64,000 bases of DNA, taken from positions 1 through 64,000 of the forward strand of contig CAINOI010000062.1 in NCBI GenBank assembly GCA_903851465.1. Direction: 5' to 3'. Numbering within the stretch: the stretch's first letter is position 1; every line of letters starts with the position of its first letter. Under the pieces are notes generated by a model that did no database searches, was not told the DNA's origin, and was given only the letters and a program-made list of their open reading frames with translations. This document shows, piece after piece, positions 39,631 to 50,513 of this stretch. Origin of the DNA: an uncultured Bacteroidota bacterium (GTDB lineage: Bacteria; Bacteroidota; Bacteroidia; Chitinophagales; Chitinophagaceae). The position numbers and the translations under genes were made by a program.

Positions 39631-41622
39631 TTAGAACTTAAGTAGACGTTCCATCATTTCTTCTAAGCGGTCATTGGCCATGTATTGCTTTTCCAATGTT
39701 TTATTGAAAGGGATGGGTGTGTCTAAAGATGCGCAACGCATAATCGGTGCATCTAAATGTTGAAAGCAATGCTCTGCTACCCATGCACTAATCTCTCCAC
39801 CAATACCACCCGTTAAATTGTCTTCGTGCAAGAGCATCAATTTGCCTGTTGCTTTTACCGCCAATTCAATTGCAGTATAATCCAATGGTGACAAGGTTCT
39901 TAGATCTAGTATATAAATAGACTGATCCGCATGTGCTTGCTGATAGGCTTTAGCCCAAAGTACGCCCATACCATAGGTGATGATAGTGGCGTCTGTACCT
40001 GCTTGAACAATATGTGCTTTACCAATTTCAATTTGATACATGGCATCTGGAATTGCCTCCTCGATACTTCTGTACAAAGCTTTATGTTCAAAATATAAAA
40101 TAGGATTTGGTTCTGCTAGTGCAGCAATCAATAATCCTTTTGCATCTGTTGGATTAGATGGGTACACCACTTTCAATCCTGGCACATGTGTGAACCATGC
40201 TTCATTGGATTGCGAATGAAAAGGACCTGCGCCCACACCACCGCCTGTTGGCATACGCACTACCACGTCGGCATTTTGCCCCCAACGGTAATGCATCTTT
40301 GCTAAATTATTGACGATTTGATTAAAGGCGACGGTCACGAAATCTGCGAATTGCATTTCCACAACCGACTTCATGCCTTCCATGCTTAACCCTAGTGCAG
40401 CACCAACAATCGCACTTTCGCAAATAGGTGTATTTCTAATTCTTTGTTTTCCAAATTGATCTACAAATCCTTCTGTGATTTTAAACGCCCCACCATATTC
40501 AGCAATATCTTGACCCATGATGATCATCTCTGGATATTTTTCCATTGACTGTCTCAATGCATCACTGATTGCTTCTATAAATCTTTTATTCGTTTTTTGT
40601 GTTGACTCAACCAAACTAAAATCTGGAATGGTGCTTTCTGGAATCGGCGCAAATACATCCACTAATTCGTCAGCAATTGAAGGCTCAAAAGTTTCAGGCT
40701 CCATTGCTTTTCTCAGATCCGCTTCCATTTGTTCTTTGAATTGGTTACGGATATCTGCAACTTGCATTTCGGTAAGTACATTTTCTTGTACTAAAAATTG
40801 CTCGTAATTTTTGATTGGATCTTTCAAGGACCAGGTTTCCATCAAATGCTTTGGTACATATTTGACACCGCTTGCTTCCTCATGTCCACGCATTCTGAAT
40901 GTATCACATTCAATCAAATAAGGTTTCTGTTGATTAATACAATAATCGCGTACCCCTTTTACAGTTTGATATACTTCTAAAATATTATTACCATCAATAC
41001 GAATCCCTTCCATCCCGTAGCCCTTTGCACGGTCTACTAAATGATCACATTTATATTGCTCATTCGTTGGTGTACTCAAGCCATACCCATTGTTTTCAAT
41101 GATAAAAATAACCGGCAAATCCCAAACAGCAGCCACGTTCAAAGCTTCGTGAAAATCACCTTCGCTTGTTCCACCATCTCCAGTGAATGCCATGCTTGCT
41201 TTTAACTGACCTCTTTGTTGATAGGCTAATGCAACGCCATCCGCAATCGCTAATTGAGGCCCTAAATGAGAAATCATCCCACATACATGGTGTGCTTTAC
41301 TACCAAAATGAAAACTTCTTTCTCTTGCTTTGCTATAACTACTTCTGTCGCCTTGCCATTGCTTGAATAAATCTGTCAAAGGCATTTTGCGTGAAGTGAA
41401 TACCCCTAAATTTCGGTGCAAAGGCATAATCCATTCGGTTGGATCCATCGCTAATGTAGCGCCCACTGCAATTGCTTCTTGCCCAATACCACTAAACCAT
41501 TTGCTGATTTTTCCTTGCCTAAGTAAGACCAACATTTTCTCTTCAATCATTCTTGGCCATAAAATGGACTCGTATAAATGAATCAATTCCTCGTTACTTA
41601 GACTACCGCGTTTATATTCCAT
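39631..41622 (-). CDS. 2-oxoacid dehydrogenase E1, fused alpha and beta subunits
   Basis: N-terminal E1alpha (GDGGTSEGDFHEALNVAAVWDLPVIFIIENNGYG, TPP motif) and C-terminal E1beta (GQDIAEYGGAFKITEGFVDQFGKQRIRNTPICESAIVGAALG). Confidence 0.92.
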   Translation of the reverse strand: MEYKRGSLSNEELIHLYESILWPRMIEEKMLVLLRQGKISKWFSGIGQEAIAVGATLAMDPTEWIMPLHRNLGVFTSRKMPLTDLFKQWQGDRSSYSKARERSFHFGSKAHHVCGMISHLGPQLAIADGVALAYQQRGQLKASMAFTGDGGTSEGDFHEALNVAAVWDLPVIFIIENNGYGLSTPTNEQYKCDHLVDRAKGYGMEGIRIDGNNILEVYQTVKGVRDYCINQQKPYLIECDTFRMRGHEEASGVKYVPKHLMETWSLKDPIKNYEQFLVQENVLTEMQVADIRNQFKEQMEADLRKAMEPETFEPSIADELVDVFAPIPESTIPDFSLVESTQKTNKRFIEAISDALRQSMEKYPEMIIMGQDIAEYGGAFKITEGFVDQFGKQRIRNTPICESAIVGAALGLSMEGMKSVVEMQFADFVTVAFNQIVNNLAKMHYRWGQNADVVVRMPTGGGVGAGPFHSQSNEAWFTHVPGLKVVYPSNPTDAKGLLIAALAEPNPILYFEHKALYRSIEEAIPDAMYQIEIGKAHIVQAGTDATIITYGMGVLWAKAYQQAHADQSIYILDLRTLSPLDYTAIELAVKATGKLMLLHEDNLTGGIGGEISAWVAEHCFQHLDAPIMRCASLDTPIPFNKTLEKQYMANDRLEEMMERLLKF

Positions 41623-42389
41623 TAGTCTTTAGAATTCAACTTGCTCAATAATTTCAAAATTTCTAAGTACAACCAAACCAAGGTGACTAGTAAACCAAAA
41701 GCGCCATACCATTCCATGTATTTTGGCGCACCCATCTCTGCTGCTTTTTCGATCGAATCAAAATCTAATAATAAATTCAACGCAGCAATACCCACAATGA
41801 ATAAGCTAATACCAATACTCAATGGAGAACTATCAAAAGCAAAACCCATTTCAAAACCAAACATGCCTGCAATCCATACAATCAAATAAAATAAACCAAT
41901 GCCCATGGTAGCGGACATGATAATGGATCTTAATTTATTAGTTACAGTAATGATTCTGAAATTATATAAGAAGAACATCGCCACTGCCACACCTAAAGTT
42001 AAACCTACAGCATGTAAAATAATATTTGGATAACTATTAGCAAACATGGCATTAAAAAATGCACTAATTCCACCTATGAATAATCCTTCTAAAATACCAT
42101 ATGCTGGTGTGATATATCCAGCCCATTGCGGCTTAAACATCACGACCAATGCCAATACCAATCCGCCGATTGCACCAGCAATCATTAAAGTGGTTGCCGT
42201 GTTTGTATTGCCTTCTGCATAAACGTTCCAAACGTACATAGCCGAAGCCATCACCATCAATAATAAGAAACCGAATTTGTTAATTGTACCACGTACACTC
42301 ATTGTGCCAAATGCATTGGCATTGTCATGTAATGACTTGTCAAATATTTTTTCTGTTAAGGTTGGATTACCTGTTTTAAATGCTGACAT
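41622..42389 (-). CDS. Bax inhibitor-1 / YccA-family membrane protein
   Basis: Seven hydrophobic segments; GAIGGLVLALVVMFKPQWAGYITPAYGILEGLFIGGISAFFN, C-terminal LLDFDSIEKAAEMGAPKYMEWYGAFGLLVTLVWLYLEILKLLSKL. Confidence 0.92.
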   Translation of the reverse strand: MSAFKTGNPTLTEKIFDKSLHDNANAFGTMSVRGTINKFGFLLLMVMASAMYVWNVYAEGNTNTATTLMIAGAIGGLVLALVVMFKPQWAGYITPAYGILEGLFIGGISAFFNAMFANSYPNIILHAVGLTLGVAVAMFFLYNFRIITVTNKLRSIIMSATMGIGLFYLIVWIAGMFGFEMGFAFDSSPLSIGISLFIVGIAALNLLLDFDSIEKAAEMGAPKYMEWYGAFGLLVTLVWLYLEILKLLSKLNSKD

Positions 42390-42460
42390 AATTTTAAATT
42401 TTTGCTACTATAAAAATACAAAATTGCAACGAAACGCCGTCTTTATTAATTGTTAATCCT

Positions 42461-43297
42461 TTATTTTTTCAAGCCAGGATACGCATCTAAACGAGCAAAT
42501 TGGTATTGATTGCCAGATTTGAGCAAATGGATGAATTCAAGAAGCTGCGCAGAATCGGCTTCGTTTCTAAACATATGATCGTGCATTAAGACCACTAAAT
42601 GATTCCTTGTTTTATAGGCTTGCTGGGCAAACATACTATCCACCATCTTGGCCATATAAGCTGCAGATTGAATAGGACGTCCCCTTTTAGTATAATTCCA
42701 TTCTATGTCCCATCCTACGACATTGAATCCGGCACTATCTAATTTACGAAGTAATGGTCGAACCATTTTACTTGAGAATTGAATACTGTCGGTTCTCCAT
42801 CCATTGTTACCGGGCAATCGAACAATATTATTCGTTGTTTTTAAAACATCCGCTGCATATATAAAATCAGCTAATGCCGAATCTGGTTGATTGTAAAACT
42901 GCACATATTTACCAGAAGTATGCGTGAAACTGTGGTTGCTTAATAAAAATAAATCGGGGCGACTAAGTATACGATTGTATAATTTCTTCCCCCAATTTGA
43001 CCTGGATTGGTGTAATCCAATTTGAAAAAAAGATGCTTGTACATTTTCATTTTCACAGATAGAAATACATGCCGAAGTACCAAACAAGGGTCCATCGTCA
43101 AAGCTTAGGTATATGTATTTGGTGTTACTATCCAATGGACTTTTTGAGAATGGCTGTTCTTGCAGAATTGTTTGCGCAATTGGTTGTCCTGACTGTCTTA
43201 TTGCTGGCGCAATAGCACTGTACCAAAGCATAAAACATTGGCTAATCAGGTAAAAAAGGGACCAGATGGACATAAAACATTGATATTGAAGGCGCAA
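42461..43297 (-). CDS. Polysaccharide deacetylase-family (NodB-fold) protein
   Basis: YLSFDDGPLFGTSACISIC, LLSNHSFTHTSGKYV, RLPGNNGWRTDS, LMHDHMFRNE. Confidence 0.85.
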   Translation of the reverse strand: MRLQYQCFMSIWSLFYLISQCFMLWYSAIAPAIRQSGQPIAQTILQEQPFSKSPLDSNTKYIYLSFDDGPLFGTSACISICENENVQASFFQIGLHQSRSNWGKKLYNRILSRPDLFLLSNHSFTHTSGKYVQFYNQPDSALADFIYAADVLKTTNNIVRLPGNNGWRTDSIQFSSKMVRPLLRKLDSAGFNVVGWDIEWNYTKRGRPIQSAAYMAKMVDSMFAQQAYKTRNHLVVLMHDHMFRNEADSAQLLEFIHLLKSGNQYQFARLDAYPGLKK

Positions 43298-43356
43298 ACT
43301 TAAACAAGAAATCAGAATAATCCGATAAAAGATGTGGTTTTAGAGTCGATGCATTG

Positions 43357-43364
43357 TAACTTTG
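43357..43364 (+). promoter_or_regulatory. Putative -7 element TAACTTTG upstream of korA
   Basis: Exact TAnnTTTG, 17 nt before ATG at 43382. Confidence 0.45.
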
Positions 43365-43381
43365 TTATCCAATTGATACAT

Positions 43382-45226
43382 ATGCAAGAAGAAGTTGTTT
43401 TACAGGATGTCGTAATCAAATTTGCTGGTGACAGTGGTGATGGAATGCAGTTAACCGGCCAGCAATTTACCAATAATACCGCCTTACTAGGAATTGATTT
43501 AGCGACTTTTCCAGATTTCCCTGCGGAGATTAGGGCCCCTATCGGTACCCTGCCAGGGGTGAGTGGATTTCAAATACACTTTAGTTCAAATCCAGTATAC
43601 ACCCCAGGTGATACCTGTGATGTATTAGTGGCGATGAATGCTGCTGCGTTGAAAGTGAATTTGAAAGGCTTAAAAAAAGGCGGAAAAATTATTGCGAATA
43701 TAGAAGGATTTGATGCAAAAAATTTAAGACTAGCCGCCTATCCAGAAGGGATTAATCCTTTGGAGGATGGCAGTTTAGATGGTTATGAATTAACCAAAGT
43801 GGACATTACAAAATTGACAAGAGAAGCATTAAAGTCCAATACAGAATTAGGTACCAAAGAACGTGATCGCGCAAAGAACATGTTTGTACTTGGTCTAATT
43901 TATTGGTTGTACAATAGAAACTTAGACAATACCATTGATTTTTTAGAAGAGAAATTTGGCAAGAAAGAAAATATATTAAAGAGCAATATTGATGTCTTGA
44001 AAGCAGGATATTACTATGGTGAAACTGCTGAATTATTCAATGCTAGGTATAAGGTGGAGAAATCAAAGATGGAGCCAGGTACTTACAGAAGTATCATGGG
44101 GAATCAAGCATTATCAATGGGTTTAATTGCAGCTTCACAAAAAAGTGGTCTGCCTTTATTCCTTGGATCTTATCCAATTACACCAGCTTCTGATATCTTA
44201 CACGAATTGAGTAAGTACAAAAACTTTGGCATTAAAACTTTCCAAGCAGAAGATGAAATAGCTGGTATCACTGCTGCAATAGGTGCAAGCTATGGTGGAT
44301 CGATTGGTTTAACAACTACCTCTGGACCAGGTATGGCATTAAAGACCGAAGCAATTGGTTTGGCGACGATGTTAGAAATTCCTTTGTTGATTATCAATAT
44401 ACAAAGAGGTGGACCATCTACAGGCTTACCAACTAAAACAGAACAAAGTGATTTGATGCAGGCTTATTATGGTCGTAACGGAGAAGCGCCTATTCCTGTA
44501 TTAGCTGCATCTACACCAAGCGACTGTTTCTTTATGGCTTTTGAAGCAGTGAAAATTGCTTTACAACATATGACACCTGTGATACTTTTAAGTGATGGAT
44601 ACATTGCCAATGGTGCAGAGCCATGGAAATTCCCTGCTGCGGCAGACTTGCCTGCGATTGAAGTCAAATTCAAAACAAGCTTAGCAGAAGGTGAAGAAAA
44701 ATTCTTGCCTTATAAAAGAGATGAAAAATTAGCAAGACCATGGGCTGTTCCAGGTACTGCAGGATTAGAACATCGTATAGGTGGAATCGAAAAACAACAT
44801 GAAACAGGTAATGTAAGCTACGATCCAGAGAACCATGAATTCATGGTAAAAATGAGACAAGCAAAAGTAGATAAAATAGCAGACTACATTCCATTACAGA
44901 CGATAGACAGTGGTGCAGAAAAAGGAAAAGTATTGGTACTTGGATGGGGTTCAACTTATGGTACAATTAAAAGTGCTGTATTACAATTACAAAGTCAAGG
45001 TAAGGCTGTAAGCCATGCCCACATTAAGTATATGCGACCTTTTCCAAAAAATTTAGGCGAAATTTTAGCTGGGTTTGATACCATCTTGATTCCAGAAATT
45101 AACAATGGTCAATTGATTAAAATTATCAGAGACCAATATTTGGTCGATGCAAAAGCCTATAATAAAATCATGGGTATTCCAATTACAAAACAAGAATTGA
45201 TCACTGCGATAGAATCTTACTTATAA
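43382..45226 (+). CDS. korA: 2-oxoacid:ferredoxin oxidoreductase, fused gamma/alpha subunit
   Basis: VIKFAGDSGDGMQLTGQQFTNNTALLG; YPITPASDILHELSKYKNFGIKTFQAEDEIAGITAAIGASYGGS. Confidence 0.88.
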   Translation: MQEEVVLQDVVIKFAGDSGDGMQLTGQQFTNNTALLGIDLATFPDFPAEIRAPIGTLPGVSGFQIHFSSNPVYTPGDTCDVLVAMNAAALKVNLKGLKKGGKIIANIEGFDAKNLRLAAYPEGINPLEDGSLDGYELTKVDITKLTREALKSNTELGTKERDRAKNMFVLGLIYWLYNRNLDNTIDFLEEKFGKKENILKSNIDVLKAGYYYGETAELFNARYKVEKSKMEPGTYRSIMGNQALSMGLIAASQKSGLPLFLGSYPITPASDILHELSKYKNFGIKTFQAEDEIAGITAAIGASYGGSIGLTTTSGPGMALKTEAIGLATMLEIPLLIINIQRGGPSTGLPTKTEQSDLMQAYYGRNGEAPIPVLAASTPSDCFFMAFEAVKIALQHMTPVILLSDGYIANGAEPWKFPAAADLPAIEVKFKTSLAEGEEKFLPYKRDEKLARPWAVPGTAGLEHRIGGIEKQHETGNVSYDPENHEFMVKMRQAKVDKIADYIPLQTIDSGAEKGKVLVLGWGSTYGTIKSAVLQLQSQGKAVSHAHIKYMRPFPKNLGEILAGFDTILIPEINNGQLIKIIRDQYLVDAKAYNKIMGIPITKQELITAIESYL

Positions 45227-45227
45227 T

Positions 45228-45262
45228 AAAAAAGCGCTTCGATTTTTCGGGGCGCTTTTTTT
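45228..45262 (+). terminator. Intrinsic terminator after korA
   Basis: aaaaaagcgcttcg...cggggcgcttttttt (stem includes G-U pairs). Confidence 0.8.
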
Positions 45263-45278
45263 ATACATTCAAGTTGTC

Positions 45279-45956
45279 TTATATCTTAGATGCCTTTATC
45301 TTAGCCTCTTTTTTCTTAGCTTCTTTTTCATCGTATTTACAAAATTCAGTGATGCCACAAGTGTTGCATTTTGGACTTCGGGCCAAACAAGTATACCTGC
45401 CATGTAAGATGAGCCAGTGGTGTGCTTTATGGACTAATTCAGAAGGTATATTTTTGATTAACACTTTTTCTACTGCTAGTGGTGTGGTTGCTGTCATTGG
45501 CACCAGCCCAATTCTTCTACTCACTCTAAACACATGCGTGTCCACCGCCATATTGGGCTGCTGATCAATCACACTGGTTATCACATTTGCTGTTTTTCGG
45601 CCCACACCTGGCAATTGTATCAGCTCAGGGATGGTCATTGGCACAGTTCCATCAAATTTGGAAAGCAATAATTGACTTGTGCCAATTAAATGTTTTGTTT
45701 TAGAGTTGGGATAAGAAATACTTCGAATAAAAGGAAATAAATCGTTGAAACTAGCTTTGGACATCGTTTCCGGATTGGGATATTTTTCAAATAAAGCTGG
45801 TGTAGTTAAATTCACCCGTTTGTCGGTACACTGCGCAGATAGAATCACAGCGACTAATAATTGAAAGGGATTGTCGTAAGTCAATTCAGTTTCAGCTACA
45901 GGTACATTGGCTAAAAAATAATCAATGACTCCTTGATAACGTGCTTGTTTTTTCAT
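45279..45956 (-). CDS. nth: Endonuclease III
   Basis: LVAVILSAQCTDKRVNLTTPALFEKYP, LPGVGRKTANVI, VDTHVFRVSRRIGL, C-terminal Fe-S CLARSPKCNTCGITEFC. Confidence 0.94.
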   Translation of the reverse strand: MKKQARYQGVIDYFLANVPVAETELTYDNPFQLLVAVILSAQCTDKRVNLTTPALFEKYPNPETMSKASFNDLFPFIRSISYPNSKTKHLIGTSQLLLSKFDGTVPMTIPELIQLPGVGRKTANVITSVIDQQPNMAVDTHVFRVSRRIGLVPMTATTPLAVEKVLIKNIPSELVHKAHHWLILHGRYTCLARSPKCNTCGITEFCKYDEKEAKKKEAKIKASKI

Positions 45957-45968
45957 GCAAAGAAATAC

Positions 45969-46292
45969 TTATTTTTTCTGCTCTGCACTTTTTGCAAATG
46001 TGTCTTCAAATAAATAGACTTCCTCGCCTTCTCTTTTTAAAAGATAGCGCTCTCTTGCGTATTTTTCTACTGCACCAGGATTACTTTGTAGATTATTCAA
46101 CTGCTCTTGTGTAGTAGAAATTTCTTTCTCATAATATCCTTTTGCTTGTTCTAATTTCTCCAATTCAGCTGCTCTATCTCTTTGAAGAAAAAAATTGCGT
46201 TGATCAAAAAAAAGCATCCATAATACAAAAGCCAAGCAGGCTATAAAATAGCGGTTGGCTACAAATGGAATTATTTTTTTCAATACTTGCAT
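45969..46292 (-). CDS. Septum formation initiator family protein (FtsB/DivIC-like)
   Basis: Short N-terminal TM followed by coiled coil; PGAVEKYARERYLLKREGEEVYLFE. Confidence 0.82.
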   Translation of the reverse strand: MQVLKKIIPFVANRYFIACLAFVLWMLFFDQRNFFLQRDRAAELEKLEQAKGYYEKEISTTQEQLNNLQSNPGAVEKYARERYLLKREGEEVYLFEDTFAKSAEQKK

Positions 46293-46348
46293 AGTAAAAG
46301 ATTCTCCTAAAATTAGCATAGTTATTAGAATACGCCAATAATAATTAC

Positions 46349-46375
46349 AAAAAAAAGAGCCCCAAAATGGGGCTC
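46349..46375 (-). terminator. Intrinsic terminator downstream of eno
   Basis: gagcccc-aaaat-ggggctc with A-tract to the left (U-tract on minus strand). Confidence 0.75.
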
Positions 46376-46398
46376 CATATAAAACAATCTAGATTGAC

Positions 46399-47745
<1,347 letters not shown>

Positions 47746-47760
47746 TTACACCCATTTTTT

Positions 47761-48465
47761 TTAATGGGTAAGCAATTTGAAAATTTCTTCTAAACTTGCT
47801 TCTTTCGTCAGAGATTCAATAGATTGATTGGCGACTAGCTTCCCTTGGTGTAAAACTAACACCCTATCTGAAATAGCGGCCACCTCTTGTAAAATATGGG
47901 ATGAAAATAAAATCATGGCATGCGCACTGAGCGTTTGAATCAAGCCTCTAATTTCTATTAACTGATTTGGATCCAAACCAGCAGTGGGTTCGTCTAATAA
48001 AATCAACTCTGGCTTATGTAAAATCGCTGCCGCAATCCCCACTCTTTGCTTAAATCCTTTGGATAAGAAGCCTATCTTTTTTTGTTGCATGGATTGCAAT
48101 CCCGTTTGTTCAATCACCTCTTGTATTCTTGTAGTTGGGGATGGAATGGCATGCACATTCGCTAAAAAATTTAAATACTCCAGTACATATAAGTCTTCAT
48201 ATAAAGGATTGGATTCTGGTAGGTAGCCTATCTTTTTTTTGAAGGCAACTTCATCTTTTTGGACATCGACTCCCGACAACTGAATGGATCCAGTATCGGG
48301 ACTAAGACAGCCTGCAATCATTTTTAAAGTTGTGCTCTTCCCTGCACCATTTGGTCCGAGAAAGCCCACAATCTCTCCTGGCTGAATGGTAAAATTCAGC
48401 GGCTCAACTGCTTGGAATTGATCAAATTTTTTGGATATGGCTTGTACATTCAATGACATACTCAA
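47761..48465 (-). CDS. ABC transporter ATP-binding protein (GldA-like, short)
   Basis: GFLGPNGAGKSTTLKMIAG, IGYLPESNPLYEDLYVLEYLNF, LILLDEPTAGLDPNQ. Confidence 0.88.
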   Translation of the reverse strand: MSMSLNVQAISKKFDQFQAVEPLNFTIQPGEIVGFLGPNGAGKSTTLKMIAGCLSPDTGSIQLSGVDVQKDEVAFKKKIGYLPESNPLYEDLYVLEYLNFLANVHAIPSPTTRIQEVIEQTGLQSMQQKKIGFLSKGFKQRVGIAAAILHKPELILLDEPTAGLDPNQLIEIRGLIQTLSAHAMILFSSHILQEVAAISDRVLVLHQGKLVANQSIESLTKEASLEEIFKLLTH

Positions 48466-48475
48466 AAGTAAAGCA

Positions 48476-48727
48476 TTATTCTAGATCTTGAGAACTTGCT
48501 GGTAATTGATCGTACTCCCCTTTAAATGCATAGTAGCCAAAAATGAAAAAGCCAATACAAATGGGTGTAAAGATGGTAAGGATAATCCCCCATTGTAAAA
48601 TCACATTGGATTTAGTCATCACACTAGCAGTCGCCATTTTTTGTATGGCCTGGGATGCTAAAAACCAAATAATAGCTGGTGCTACAATCATCCATACCAA
48701 CCCTAGTATTTTTTTTATTGTATTCAT
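48476..48727 (-). CDS. Small two-TM membrane protein
   Basis: 83 aa: two hydrophobic segments (LGLVWMIVAPAIIWFLASQ, ILQWGIILTIFTPICIGFFIFGYYAF) and a soluble C-tail; immediately downstream of the MFS gene. Confidence 0.75.
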   Translation of the reverse strand: MNTIKKILGLVWMIVAPAIIWFLASQAIQKMATASVMTKSNVILQWGIILTIFTPICIGFFIFGYYAFKGEYDQLPASSQDLE

Positions 48728-48737
48728 ATTTATTTTT

Positions 48738-50438
48738 TTAGTCCATGACCTCCTTGTCCACCTTATTGGTTAAATAGATGACCCCAATGAATAAACAAAT
48801 AGATGCAACTGCTATTGGATACCATAACCCTGCAAGCGGATCCCCAGCAGGATTGTCTGCAGTTTTTGTAAACTCTACAATCAAGGTGCCCAAAAAAGGC
48901 ACCAAGCCGCCAAACACGCCATTGCCAATATGATAAGGCAGTGACATAGAAGTATAACGAATTTTAGTTGGAAACATTTCTACCAAGAATGCTGCAATTG
49001 GACCATACACCATGGTGACATATAAGATCTGTACAAAAACCAACCAGATTAAATGCCAATAGGTTGCTTTGTCCAATGTTTTTTCAACCAATATACTTGG
49101 TTTTAGAGCGGCAGCTGCAATCGTCACTACAGCCGTTTTAGTTGCATCTAAAATAATCCCTTTTGCAGGTTTTAATTTGAGTTTAATGGTGTCTAGTTTT
49201 GTTGCGTCTAGTGCATTGGCTTGGGTATATTGAATACTCCCAGCACTTGCGTCCACCACCATATTTGCTAAATGTAAAGTATCCGTTTTGGTATAACTAA
49301 ATACAGCGCCATCTGTATAGGCTGTATCAAATTTTTGTACTACATACAATTTAGTGCCATCTTTTGCATCAACAATGGCCAACTTTTCTGAAACAACCGT
49401 ATGCACTAGATCAATTTTTTCAGTTCTGTTTTTTGCATTTGTCGCGTCTAAAAAATATTGGTAAATAGGCCTGTAGGTTAGGATTCCTGCGAGCATCCCC
49501 AACATCATAATCCATTTTCTTCCGATTCTGTCACTTAGATAACCAAATACCACAAAGAAAGGCGTGGCAAATAATATGGCCCAAAGCATTAAATTTCTAG
49601 ACTGAATAAATTCAACTTTACAAACAGTCTCAATAAAACTTTGTGCATAAAACTGTCCAGTATACCAAATCACACCCTGCCCCATCACTGCACCAAACAA
49701 AGCCAATAAAACCATTTTAAAATTGGCTTTATGCCCAAAACTTTCTTTTAAAGGATTGGTAGAAGTTTTGCCTTCTGATTTTAATTTAGTGAACATAGGT
49801 GATTCACTCATTTTCATCCTTATGATAATGGACACCCCTACTAAAATAATTGACAACCAAAATGGATACCTCCAACCTCCCCATTCTGCGCTAAATGCCT
49901 CTACACCTTGATTCGATCTTATCAATATAATCACACCCAATGCCAAAAATAAGCCCAAAGTAGCTGTGGTCTGAATCCAACTTGTCCAGAAACCTCTTCT
50001 ATTTGCAGGTGCATGTTCTGCGACATAAGTGGCAGCCCCGCCGTATTCTCCTCCCAAAGCCAATCCTTGTACCAATCTTAAAATCAATACTAAGATGGGT
50101 GCTGCCCAACCAATGGTTGCAAAACCGGGGACCAAGCCAATGGCAAAAGTAGAACCACCCATCAAAACTAAAGTCAATAAAAAAGTATACTTACGACCAA
50201 TCAAATCTCCTAATCTTCCAAACACCAATGCGCCAAATGGTCGCACAATAAAGCCTGCAGCAAAAATGGCGAGGGTGCTTAAAAGCGCCGAAGTGCCTGC
50301 ATCTGAAGGGAAAAACTGTTTTGAAATAATGGTGGCCAACATGCCAAAAATGTAAAAATCATACCATTCAATTAGGGTGCCCACAGAAGAAGCGCCAATC
50401 ACCAAACTAATTTTACTAGGCTTTATATCCAAACTCAT
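48738..50438 (-). CDS. MFS transporter, metabolite:H+ symporter (MHS)-like, with large extramembrane insert
   Basis: GTLIEWYDFYIFG, FIVRPFGALVFGRLGDLIGRKYTF, GLALGGEYGGAATYVAEHAPANRRGFWTSW; about 125-aa hydrophilic insert around residues 332-458. Confidence 0.9.
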   Translation of the reverse strand: MSLDIKPSKISLVIGASSVGTLIEWYDFYIFGMLATIISKQFFPSDAGTSALLSTLAIFAAGFIVRPFGALVFGRLGDLIGRKYTFLLTLVLMGGSTFAIGLVPGFATIGWAAPILVLILRLVQGLALGGEYGGAATYVAEHAPANRRGFWTSWIQTTATLGLFLALGVIILIRSNQGVEAFSAEWGGWRYPFWLSIILVGVSIIIRMKMSESPMFTKLKSEGKTSTNPLKESFGHKANFKMVLLALFGAVMGQGVIWYTGQFYAQSFIETVCKVEFIQSRNLMLWAILFATPFFVVFGYLSDRIGRKWIMMLGMLAGILTYRPIYQYFLDATNAKNRTEKIDLVHTVVSEKLAIVDAKDGTKLYVVQKFDTAYTDGAVFSYTKTDTLHLANMVVDASAGSIQYTQANALDATKLDTIKLKLKPAKGIILDATKTAVVTIAAAALKPSILVEKTLDKATYWHLIWLVFVQILYVTMVYGPIAAFLVEMFPTKIRYTSMSLPYHIGNGVFGGLVPFLGTLIVEFTKTADNPAGDPLAGLWYPIAVASICLFIGVIYLTNKVDKEVMD

Positions 50439-50450
50439 ATTTTATTATTT

Positions 50451-50463
50451 AATTGCTGCAATT
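50451..50463. promoter_or_regulatory. Palindrome AATTGC-T-GCAATT in the divergent MFS/acs intergenic region
   Basis: Perfect 6-bp arms with a one-base centre. Confidence 0.4.
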
Positions 50464-50491
50464 CAAGTTAATTCAATCAACTTAAAAAATG

Positions 50492-50499
50492 TAAATTTG
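50492..50499 (+). promoter_or_regulatory. Putative -7 element TAAATTTG upstream of acs
   Basis: Exact TAnnTTTG, 14 nt before ATG 50514. Confidence 0.45.
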
Positions 50500-50513
50500 G
50501 AAGACTAATTTTA

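Noticed and set aside
45274-45564. 96-aa plus-strand ORF opposite nth
   Set aside because: Antisense to the conserved Fe-S region of endonuclease III.
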